Of a DNA stretch of 20,303 nucleotides, positions 1-6,190 are shown in pieces. The notes below the pieces were generated by a model. It saw only the letters and a program-made list of their open reading frames with translations, had not been told where the DNA came from and made no database searches. Positions within the stretch are counted from its first letter, which is position 1. Every line of letters begins with the position of its first letter. Source of the stretch: CAYLQA01 sp964385695 (GTDB lineage: Bacteria > Desulfobacterota > Desulfobulbia > Desulfobulbales > Desulfurivibrionaceae); NCBI GenBank assembly GCA_964385695.1, contig CAYLQA010000052.1, positions 1-20,303 of the forward strand. The letters are read 5' to 3'. Both the position numbers and the translations under genes were made by a program.

Positions 1-59
1 TAACGAATAACGAATAACGAATAACGAATAACGAATAACGAATAACGAATAACGAATAA
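1..59. repeat. Heptanucleotide tandem array (TAACGAA)x8
   Basis: Eight perfect copies of TAACGAA occupy 1-56, followed by a partial TAA. The array touches the window edge, so the true copy number may be higher. It lies just upstream of a TTGACA box and the cbiM-like gene. Perfect copies suggest recent slippage expansion. No function is visible. Confidence 0.97.
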
Positions 60-62
60 GTA

Positions 63-91
63 TTGACAAAACAAACAGTTGGCAACATTTT
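63..91 (+). promoter_or_regulatory. Possible sigma70-type promoter for the cbiM operon
   Basis: A perfect -35 box TTGACA sits at 63-68, exactly between the two heptamer arrays. Seventeen bases on, at 86-91, the -10 position reads CATTTT, which is a poor match. If it is real, the second array would be transcribed as part of the 5' leader. I saw no cobalamin or NiCo riboswitch core in 1-166. Confidence 0.35.
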
Positions 92-92
92 T

Positions 93-148
93 CTTGTCAC
101 TTGTCACTTGTCACTTGTCACTTGTCACTTGTCACTTGTCACTTGTCA
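93..148. repeat. Heptanucleotide tandem array (CTTGTCA)x8
   Basis: Eight perfect copies of CTTGTCA end 18 bases before the cbiM start codon. The unit and copy number mirror the first array (7 bp, at least 8 copies) but the sequence differs. Translated through, it gives an artificial repeating heptapeptide, so an upstream extension of cbiM into it is not credible. It would lie in the leader RNA just upstream of the ribosome binding site. Confidence 0.97.
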
Positions 149-166
149 CTATTTATAGAGGTTAAT

Positions 167-766
167 ATGCATATCGCAGACGGCATAGTCACCCTGCCTG
201 TTTTAGCCACCGGCACGACCCTGGCCATGGCCGGGGTGGGGCTGGGCATGAAACGGATCGACTATGAGCATATGCCGCAGGTGGCGGTTATCTCGGCCGC
301 ATTTTTTGTGGCCTCCCTTATCCATGTGCCAATCGGACCGGGGCAGGCCCACCTGATCCTCAATGGCCTGGCCGGGTTGATACTGGGTTGGGCTGTTTTC
401 CCTGCCCTGCTCATCGCTCTCTTGCTCCAGGCATTATTCTTCGGTTACGGCGGCATCACCGTCTTAGGGGTCAACACCCTCAACATGGCCCTGCCGGGAG
501 TTGTCTGCTACTACCTGTTTCGCCCGCTCATCCGGCAGAACAAAAGCAAGGGCGTCCTTTTGGCCGCAGGCTTTGCCACCGGTGCGCTCTCACTTTTCGT
601 AAGCGCTCTCATGATTGCCGGCACCCTCTACCTGACCAACCGCGAATTTTTCGAAGTGGCAGCCCTCATCGTGATGGCCCATTTCCCCATCATGCTGGTC
701 GAAGGGGCGCTTTGCGGCAGCGCCATAATTTTCCTCAAAAAAACCGCACCGCAACTCTTCTTATAA
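167..766 (+). CDS. cbiM: CbiM/NikM-type Co/Ni ECF transporter substrate-binding component
   Basis: This is a 199-residue polytopic membrane protein. It begins MHIADG, close to the MHIPDG signature of the CbiM/NikM family, in which the amino terminus and His2 chelate Co(II) or Ni(II). Hydrophobic segments run through the whole length, as expected for the S-component of an energy-coupling-factor importer in the inner membrane. I chose the ATG at 167 because AGAGG lies 5 bases upstream and because an in-frame TTG at 101 would translate the heptamer array into meaningless repeats. The next gene, 11 bases downstream, encodes the NikL-type accessory protein. No CbiQ (T-component) or CbiO (ATPase) gene follows; the next genes encode cytochromes. 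CbiQO may be encoded elsewhere, or upstream of the window. Whether the substrate is Co or Ni cannot be told from the sequence; the NikL-like partner favours Ni. Confidence 0.9.
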   Translation: MHIADGIVTLPVLATGTTLAMAGVGLGMKRIDYEHMPQVAVISAAFFVASLIHVPIGPGQAHLILNGLAGLILGWAVFPALLIALLLQALFFGYGGITVLGVNTLNMALPGVVCYYLFRPLIRQNKSKGVLLAAGFATGALSLFVSALMIAGTLYLTNREFFEVAALIVMAHFPIMLVEGALCGSAIIFLKKTAPQLFL

Positions 767-777
767 GGAACGCCTCA

Positions 778-1353
778 ATGCACCTGCGAAAAACCATCCT
801 TATCCTCCTCTTCCTGAGTATCCTCTCAGGCCTACTGCCAACCGTGAGCCTTGCCCATAAGATCAAGCTCTTTGCCGCAGTAGAGGACGATCAGATAAAA
901 GGGTATGGTTATTATCCGGGCGGAGCAAAATACGTAAACGGGCAGGTGCTCGTCCTCTCCGCCACAGGAGAACAACTTGCCGAGCTTACAACTGACAAGG
1001 CCGGGGAATTTTCCTACCGACCCAAAACCCAAGCCGACCATATCTTCTCCATCACCACTAAAGACGGCCACAAAACAAGTTTTACCGTTTCAGCTACCGA
1101 GTTCGCATCCGGCCCCCCCCCCTCATCTCCAGTGCCCCGCGCCCAGGCAAAAAACTCTTCTTCCTCAGCCACAACTGCCGATCTTGAAAAAATGATAGAG
1201 CAGGCCGTGGCAAAACAGATTGCTCCCTTGCGCGCCGAGCTGAACAGGCAGCAGGAAAAAACACGCCTGCAGGACATTTTAGGCGGGCTTGGGTACATCA
1301 TGGGCCTGTTTGGAATCAGCGCCTATTTCCTTGCCCGGCGCAAACAAAAATAA
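778..1353 (+). CDS. NikL/CbiL-type periplasmic accessory protein of Ni/Co ECF transporter
   Basis: This is a 191-residue protein with an N-terminal signal peptide (about residues 1-26, cleavage after SLA) whose mature form begins with His (HKIKLFA). A small beta-sandwich-like region follows (about 27-105) with the YYPGGAKYVNGQVLV and DKAGEFSYRP patterns of NikL and carboxypeptidase-regulatory-like domains. Then come a Pro/Ser linker (112-125), a charged coiled-coil stretch (about 135-165) and a C-terminal transmembrane anchor (about 168-186) ending in RRKQK. NikL-type proteins accompany NikM/CbiM and help capture Ni or Co. The start is the ATG at 778, with AAGGA about 8 bases upstream; reading further upstream only overlaps cbiM in another frame. 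A run of ten C at 1113-1122 encodes Gly-Pro-Pro-Pro. It is not the CbiL methyltransferase of cobalamin synthesis. Confidence 0.8.
   Translation: MHLRKTILILLFLSILSGLLPTVSLAHKIKLFAAVEDDQIKGYGYYPGGAKYVNGQVLVLSATGEQLAELTTDKAGEFSYRPKTQADHIFSITTKDGHKTSFTVSATEFASGPPPSSPVPRAQAKNSSSSATTADLEKMIEQAVAKQIAPLRAELNRQQEKTRLQDILGGLGYIMGLFGISAYFLARRKQK
1113..1122 (+). repeat. Homopolymeric C10 tract inside the NikL-like gene
   Basis: Ten consecutive C residues encode Pro113-115 in the linker. Loss of one base would lead to a stop near 1195 and gain of one to a TGA at 1185-1187. Both remove the coiled coil and the membrane anchor. A second C8 run lies after the stop codon at 1364-1371. Confidence 0.9.
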
Positions 1354-1476
1354 CCCGTCATCTCCCCCCCCAAAACACAGGGAAACACAGCCATTTCTGT
1401 TTGACTGCCTAGGCCTGGTATGCCAAGATGTATCAAGCTATACTAACCCCATCCCTGGCAACTGGAAGGAGGACCC

Positions 1477-2550
1477 ATGGACCCTGCCACCCTTGTACCA
1501 ATCCCCGATACCATTCCCATCTCCTGGGGCTGGTTTGAATTTCTTCTCTTGCTCACCTTTTTTTGCCATCTCATCTTTATGAACGCCATGCTCGGCACCA
1601 CCTTTATTGCCCTGCTCCGTGAGCTGCGAGCGAAAAAGACAGGCCAACCATGTTGCCAGGAAATTGCCAACAAGATCACCTATGCCATTGCCTTTGCCGT
1701 TAACTTCGGCGTGGCACCGCTCTTGTTTCTGCAGGTGCTATATGGCCAGTTCATGTACACCAGCTCGGTGCTCATGGGTGGATACTGGCTCTCCATCATA
1801 GGCCTGGTCATCATTGCCTATTACAGCGCCTACTATTATAAGCTGCGTTATGAGGCAGGCCCCGAGCAACGCATCCGGGCTTTGAGCATCAGTCTTGTCC
1901 TCATGCTTGTTGTCGGTTTTCTCTTTACCTGTAACATGACCCTGATGCAGACCCCTGATGCCTGGCTCGATTACTTCAAGCAACCGGGAGGCACCTTTCT
2001 CAATCTCGAAGAACCCACCCTGCTGCCGCGCTATCTTCATTTTGTCGTGGCCTCCATCGCCGTCGGCGGCCTCAGCTTGGCACTACTCGCCTATTTTCAG
2101 ATGAAAAAAGGAGACGACACAGCCAAAGAACGGTTTGAGGTCGGCATGAAGTGGTTCACCTTCGGCTCTGTGGTGGAGGCAGGAACCGGCATCCCTTTTC
2201 TCTTTTCACTGCCCCACGATATAAGCCAACTCTTTGTGGGAGCCAGCCTGCTGCACACCCTTATCTTTTTGGCTGCCATGGTGACTACCGTGGCCGGCAT
2301 CATATACGGTTATAAAGAAAAGATCTGGCACGCCGTTTCCGCCATGAGCGCGACCGTCTTTCTCATGATCCTGGTGCGGGAGCTTACCCGCCAGGCATAC
2401 CTGGCCCCATACTTCAAACCGGCGGACCTCACAGTGGTCCCGCAATATTCACCCTTTTTCGTATTTTTAGTGGTACTGGTGGCCGGGCTGGCCGTGGTCG
2501 TTTACATGCTACAGCTTGCTGCCCAGGCCCATAAGGAGGTGCGCCCATGA
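1477..2550 (+). CDS. CydA-superfamily (bd-type) membrane cytochrome subunit, CydA'-like
   Basis: This is a 357-residue integral membrane protein with about nine hydrophobic segments. Several stretches line up with E. coli CydA as I recall it. His31 in helix 1 is followed by LIFMNAMLG, like His19 (high-spin haem ligand). RYLHFVVAS with His188 resembles the KFVHTVAS segment carrying the b558 ligand His186. Residues 301-308 (RELTRQAY) match the spacing of the quinol-site/haem motif ExxRQPW. The acidic pair equivalent to Glu99/Glu107 is missing. A strong AAGGAGG at 1466-1472 supports the start. The stop overlaps the next start (ATGA at 2547-2550), indicating translational coupling to the octaheme fusion, its likely partner. 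No CydB is encoded nearby. I infer a quinone-interacting subunit of an inner-membrane complex; whether it reacts with O2 is unknown. Confidence 0.72.
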   Translation: MDPATLVPIPDTIPISWGWFEFLLLLTFFCHLIFMNAMLGTTFIALLRELRAKKTGQPCCQEIANKITYAIAFAVNFGVAPLLFLQVLYGQFMYTSSVLMGGYWLSIIGLVIIAYYSAYYYKLRYEAGPEQRIRALSISLVLMLVVGFLFTCNMTLMQTPDAWLDYFKQPGGTFLNLEEPTLLPRYLHFVVASIAVGGLSLALLAYFQMKKGDDTAKERFEVGMKWFTFGSVVEAGTGIPFLFSLPHDISQLFVGASLLHTLIFLAAMVTTVAGIIYGYKEKIWHAVSAMSATVFLMILVRELTRQAYLAPYFKPADLTVVPQYSPFFVFLVVLVAGLAVVVYMLQLAAQAHKEVRP

Positions 2551-5186
2551 ATTACCCCATCTGGCAGCTCGACTTTGCCGGCGGCGGGTTGCTCATTGCC
2601 CTGGTTGCCATCTTCCACGTCTTTATCTCCCATTTTGCCATCGGCGGCGGACTCTTTTTGGTCATCACCGAGATCAAGGGCTACCGGGCGAACAACCCGG
2701 CAATTGTCGATTACGTCAAGCAGCACACCAAGTTCTTCCTGCTGCTTACCCTGGTCCTGGGCGCCATCAGCGGCGTGGGCATCTGGTTCACCATTGCCCT
2801 GATCGCCCCGGCCGCCACCTCGATTTTGATTCACAACTTTGTCTTCGGTTGGGCCATCGAATGGGTCTTCTTTGTGGCTGAGATCGTCTCCATCATGGTC
2901 TACTACTACACCTTCGGCAAGATGGAGCGCCGCAACCACCTGATCATCGGCTGGCTCTACTTTATCTTTGCCTGGCTCTCGCTCTTTGTTATCAACGGTA
3001 TCATCGGCGCCATGCTGACCCCGGGCGAGTGGGTCCGCACCGGTAACTTCTGGGACGGTATTTTCAACCCCTCCTTCTGGCCCTCCCTCTTTTTCAGGAC
3101 CTTCCTCTGCCTGATGCTGGCAGGACTCTACGGTTTTCTCACCGCAACCCGCATCAAGGAGCAACCCCTGCGTCTGACCATGGTCCGCTACTGCGCTACC
3201 TGGCTCTTGGCCCCCTTTCTCCTCTTTCTTGCCTCGGGCTACTGGTACGTCACTGCCCTGCCGCCCGTACCCAAGAACTGGATTTTAAACTTCACCCCGG
3301 AGTTGGCCGTATCCCTCAAGACCTTTATCTGGTTCTCTCCATTGCTCTTTTTGGGCGGCCTGATCATGGTCATCAGGCTACCGCAGACAGCCAAACAGTC
3401 CCTGGCCGTGGTCCTGATGCTCATCGGCATCACCTATATGGGCTCATTTGAATACATCCGCGAGGGAAGCCGCCGGCCCTATACCATCTATAAACATATC
3501 TATGCCAACTCCATCCTCGCTTCAGATCTTGCCTCGGTGCAGGCAAAGGGTGTGCTTTCTTCGGCAAAATGGGTCAGCCATAAGGAAATCACCGAAGACA
3601 ACCGCCTCACTGCGGGCAAGCAGCTTTACAACATCATGTGCCTTTCCTGCCACTCGGTGGGGGGCCCCATGCGTGATATTAAAACATTGACCGCCAAATT
3701 CGCCTCGATTTCAGCCATGAGCGCCAAAATCAGCGGCCTGGGCAAACTCAAGGAATGCATGCCGCCGAGTGTCGGCACCCCGGAGGAGCAGGAGGCATTG
3801 GCGGCCTATATTATTGAAGGGCTGCACAACAAAAAAGGAATCATAGAAGCTGCGACCATTAAAGAGCAGCCCGTGAAGGTTCCCGCCTTTAACCCAGAAT
3901 CCGGCGAGTATGTCTTGCTTGCCTGGAGCGAGAAAGGCATGCATACCATGAGTGACGCGGATGCTTACTTTTCCATCCGCACTCCGGGTTCCACCATCAA
4001 CGCCATGCTCATACTCCGAGGCGAAGCACCGGAAATCATGACCGAGGATGTTACCCTGAGCTATAAAATCGAAAAGGGCTTTGACACTCCTGCCGAAGAG
4101 GTCTCCTTCTGGAGCCACGCCGCATCCCTCACAGACCAAGATGTCGCTCCCAATACCGGCATAAGCGGCAATGGTTTGTCCGGCAATATGACCCTTGATG
4201 AAGAGGGCCGGACCTTTGTTGCGGACAAACTGCCCGTGCTGCCGTACAACACAAGCGGCAAATATAATCCCTACCCCTTGATTCATCTTGAAGCGCGTTC
4301 AGCAAGCGGCGAGTTGCTTGCCGCAACCAGTGTAGTGGCCCCGGCCTCCACTGAAATGGGCTGCCGGAACTGCCATGGCGGCCCCTGGCGCAAGGTAATG
4401 GCTGGCATGGACGATAAGACCGCCGAAGACATCCTCACCAGTCACGACAAGCTCAACAAAACCAACCTCTTGGCCATGGCCAAGTCCGGCAGCCCACTTG
4501 CCTGCCAGAGTTGCCATCCTGATCCGCGCAGCGAGCTTAAAGTCTCCAACCTCTTGAGCCTTTCCGCTGCCGTGCATGGCTTTCATGCAAACTTTTTAAG
4601 CGACCGTGGGGCGGATGCCTGTAATTTTTGCCACGCCTCTGCCCCCGAGGGAGCCACCCGCTTTTTGCGCGGCATCCACCAGGAGGCCGGGCTTGACTGC
4701 ACCCAATGCCACGGCGTTATGGAAGATCATGCCCTGAGCCTGCTTCTGGCCGAGAAAGCAGCAGGCAAAAGAGGAACGGATCGCCTGATGAAGCATCTCG
4801 TGCCAAAAGGTGTGGAGAAAAAGGAAGAGATCATCCCGCGACAGGCATGGGTCAACGAGCCGGACTGCCTGACCTGCCATGAAGATTTCGCACCACCCGA
4901 GACAGACACAGCCTTCAACGTTTGGGCAGAAGGAGAAGAGGAACTCTATCGCAACCGGGCAGATGATATGGGTATTCCTTGCGCGGCCTGCCATAATGCG
5001 CCCCACGCCCTGTACCCGGCCACCAACCCATATGGGGCAGAGAGGGATAATATCGTCCCCAATGAATTTCAGAAAAACCCGTACCCAATCGGCGCGAACA
5101 AAAATTGCGCGATCTGCCACACGGTGAATATGGAGGATGAAATGCACCACCCCAACTCGCTGCGTATGTTTCGGAATTTACGCTGA
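2547..5186 (+). CDS. CydA-like membrane domain fused to eight-haem c-type cytochrome
   Basis: This is an 879-residue fusion. Residues 1-300 are a CydA-like helical domain. His24 in helix 1 corresponds to CydA His19, GWAIEWVFFVAE supplies Glu105 and Glu112 near the Glu99/Glu107 positions, and Glu306-x-x-Arg309-x-Pro-Tyr matches the ExxRQPW motif. The His186 position appears to be Arg/Thr (around 184). A monoheme cytochrome c domain follows, with CLSCH at 365-369 and a Met-Pro-Pro ligand motif at 405-407. After a beta-rich stretch (about 440-600) come seven more CXXCH motifs starting at 606, 653, 692, 718, 774, 812 and 854. AAGGAGG at 2533-2539 precedes the ATG, which overlaps the previous stop. 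The c-haem regions must lie in the periplasm. Inferred role: electron transfer between the quinone pool and periplasmic or outer-surface carriers. The pair resembles the c-haem-containing and CydAA'-type branches of the bd superfamily, but this exact layout is not one I can name. Confidence 0.8.
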   Translation: MNYPIWQLDFAGGGLLIALVAIFHVFISHFAIGGGLFLVITEIKGYRANNPAIVDYVKQHTKFFLLLTLVLGAISGVGIWFTIALIAPAATSILIHNFVFGWAIEWVFFVAEIVSIMVYYYTFGKMERRNHLIIGWLYFIFAWLSLFVINGIIGAMLTPGEWVRTGNFWDGIFNPSFWPSLFFRTFLCLMLAGLYGFLTATRIKEQPLRLTMVRYCATWLLAPFLLFLASGYWYVTALPPVPKNWILNFTPELAVSLKTFIWFSPLLFLGGLIMVIRLPQTAKQSLAVVLMLIGITYMGSFEYIREGSRRPYTIYKHIYANSILASDLASVQAKGVLSSAKWVSHKEITEDNRLTAGKQLYNIMCLSCHSVGGPMRDIKTLTAKFASISAMSAKISGLGKLKECMPPSVGTPEEQEALAAYIIEGLHNKKGIIEAATIKEQPVKVPAFNPESGEYVLLAWSEKGMHTMSDADAYFSIRTPGSTINAMLILRGEAPEIMTEDVTLSYKIEKGFDTPAEEVSFWSHAASLTDQDVAPNTGISGNGLSGNMTLDEEGRTFVADKLPVLPYNTSGKYNPYPLIHLEARSASGELLAATSVVAPASTEMGCRNCHGGPWRKVMAGMDDKTAEDILTSHDKLNKTNLLAMAKSGSPLACQSCHPDPRSELKVSNLLSLSAAVHGFHANFLSDRGADACNFCHASAPEGATRFLRGIHQEAGLDCTQCHGVMEDHALSLLLAEKAAGKRGTDRLMKHLVPKGVEKKEEIIPRQAWVNEPDCLTCHEDFAPPETDTAFNVWAEGEEELYRNRADDMGIPCAACHNAPHALYPATNPYGAERDNIVPNEFQKNPYPIGANKNCAICHTVNMEDEMHHPNSLRMFRNLR

Positions 5187-5212
5187 GAGTAAACATGCAA
5201 AGCGAAACGTAC
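5164..5212 (+). other. Nested inverted repeat spanning the cytochrome stop codon
   Basis: GTATGTTTCG (5164-5173) pairs with CGAAACGTAC (5203-5212) with one G-U. Inside it, TTTAC (5177-5181) pairs with GTAAA (5189-5193). It covers the stop codon of the octaheme fusion. No T-run follows, so a simple intrinsic terminator is unlikely; an mRNA 3' stabilising structure is possible. Confidence 0.4.
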
Positions 5213-5240
5213 CCCAAGGGCACTTCCTACGGGCGCATCT

Positions 5241-5273
5241 CCGCTGCTCGAAGTCTTCGCTTATCTGCAGCGG
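5241..5273 (+). repeat. Hairpin repeat, copy 1
   Basis: CCGCTG (5241-5246) pairs with CAGCGG (5268-5273) around the conserved inner segment GCTCGAAGTCTTCGCT, whose core CGAAGTCTTCG is itself palindromic. A diverged copy lies about 80 bases downstream. Both sit in the 311-base gene-free region 5187-5497. Confidence 0.55.
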
Positions 5274-5320
5274 GGTTAGTGAGCGAATGTAATAAAGATA
5301 ACTTCCTTACATACCGAGAT

Positions 5321-5358
5321 TCCCCGTGGCTCGGAGTCTTCGCTACCTGCCGCGGGGA
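5321..5358 (+). repeat. Hairpin repeat, copy 2
   Basis: CCCCGTGG (5322-5329) pairs with CCGCGGGG (5350-5357) with one G-U, closed by T5321-A5358. The inner segment GCTCGGAGTCTTCGCT differs from copy 1 by one base. The outer stem differs in sequence from copy 1 but keeps pairing, so the structure rather than the sequence seems conserved. It could be a REP-like or RNA element. Confidence 0.55.
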
Positions 5359-5418
5359 GTTTCAATTATTAGAATTTGATTAAGATTCTATTAGCCCTTG
5401 CTTTTTAAAAACCTTTGC

Positions 5419-5473
5419 ATTAGGTTCGGCCCAAAATTTTATCTTCCGTTTTGGCCGAACCTAATTCTTTTTT
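5419..5473 (+). terminator. Long inverted repeat with T-run upstream of the phosphate operon
   Basis: ATTAGGTTCGGCCCAAAA (5419-5436) pairs with TTTTGGCCGAACCTAAT (5449-5465) along 17 bp with one bulged C, and a T-rich run follows at 5466-5472. It ends only about 14 bases before the AAGGAG of the DUF47 gene. It fits an intrinsic terminator for the cytochrome operon, but its position would equally allow attenuation of, or protein binding at, the phosphate operon. Confidence 0.6.
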
Positions 5474-5497
5474 CAGGCTTAAAAAAGGAGAACATGT

Positions 5498-6169
5498 ATG
5501 AGTCTTATTACTGATCTTTTCGGTGGATCACCCTTTGGCCCCTTGGTCGAGCACTCAAAGAAAGTTCATGAGTGCGTTGAACAGATCAAACCTCTCCTTG
5601 AAGCCCTTATTAAGGAAGACTACGACGAGTTGCACCGGTTGCAGGACAAGGTCTCCAAACTTGAATACGAGGCGGATTGCATCAAACACGAGATCCGCGA
5701 GCAGCTGACCCGCCGCATTTTCATGCCGGTGGACAAGGTGGAACTGGAACGTTTTCTGCGCCGTCAAGATAAGGTTGCGGACAGCGTCCAGGACTTTTCC
5801 GTTATCCTGATGATCCGCGACACCAAGCTGCACGCCTCCCTCCACGACCAATTCCGTAACTATACCGACCAAATATTCCAGGTGACCGGCACCCTGCTCA
5901 CCGCAGCGGTGGAATTTCAGAACCTGGCCGAGGTCTCCTTTTCCGGTGCTGAGGCCCGGGTGGTCATGAATCTGCTCAAGGGCATCGGCGAAGAAGAATG
6001 GAAGGCGGACCGCTTGGCCCGCTCCCTAAGCCAGTCGGTCTACAGCCTGGAAAAAGAGCTGGACCCCTTGACCATTATCTTCTATGAGAAAATGATCCTC
6101 GCCCTCGGCTCCATTGCCAATGAGGCAGAGAATGCCGGCGATCTTCTTCGCAATATGCTTGTTCAATAA
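5498..6169 (+). CDS. DUF47/PhoU-like phosphate transport accessory protein
   Basis: This is a 223-residue, all-helical, soluble protein of the DUF47 (TIGR00153, PhoU-like) family. Its N-terminus MSLITDLFGGSPFGPLVEHS is family-typical, and it has acidic and basic heptad-like helices with repeated E/D-rich metal-binding positions (EYEADCIKHEIRE at about 53-65 and EWKADRLARSL at about 167-177). Family members are encoded next to PiT transporters and are thought to modulate phosphate uptake. Here the Pit gene begins 21 bases downstream, which fits a two-gene operon. AAGGAG at 5485-5490 is 7 bases from the ATG at 5498; an ATG at 5494 is out of frame. The length matches the usual 210-230 residues. 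Regulation may involve the inverted repeat immediately upstream; I saw no clear Pho box. Confidence 0.88.
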   Translation: MSLITDLFGGSPFGPLVEHSKKVHECVEQIKPLLEALIKEDYDELHRLQDKVSKLEYEADCIKHEIREQLTRRIFMPVDKVELERFLRRQDKVADSVQDFSVILMIRDTKLHASLHDQFRNYTDQIFQVTGTLLTAAVEFQNLAEVSFSGAEARVVMNLLKGIGEEEWKADRLARSLSQSVYSLEKELDPLTIIFYEKMILALGSIANEAENAGDLLRNMLVQ

Positions 6170-6190
6170 TTTCTAGAAAGAGCGATAGTT

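Noticed and set aside
1..148. Heptamer arrays as a CRISPR
   Set aside because: Units are 7 bp and contiguous, with no spacers.
101..166. An upstream TTG start that would extend cbiM by 22 residues
   Set aside because: The extension only translates the heptamer array into a repeating peptide, and the ATG at 167 has its own Shine-Dalgarno sequence and the family's conserved start.
2502..3164. Long minus-strand open frame opposite the CydA-like fusion
   Set aside because: Its product is low-complexity Asp/Glu/Gly/Gln-rich, lacks a family signature and lies fully over well-supported coding sequence.
1477..5186. A conventional CydAB quinol oxidase operon
   Set aside because: No CydB, both chains are CydA-like, and the eight c-haem motifs are not part of CydAB.
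5195..5383. Short + strand open frame of 62 codons after the octaheme gene
   Set aside because: It coincides with the hairpin repeats and has no ribosome binding site or family likeness.
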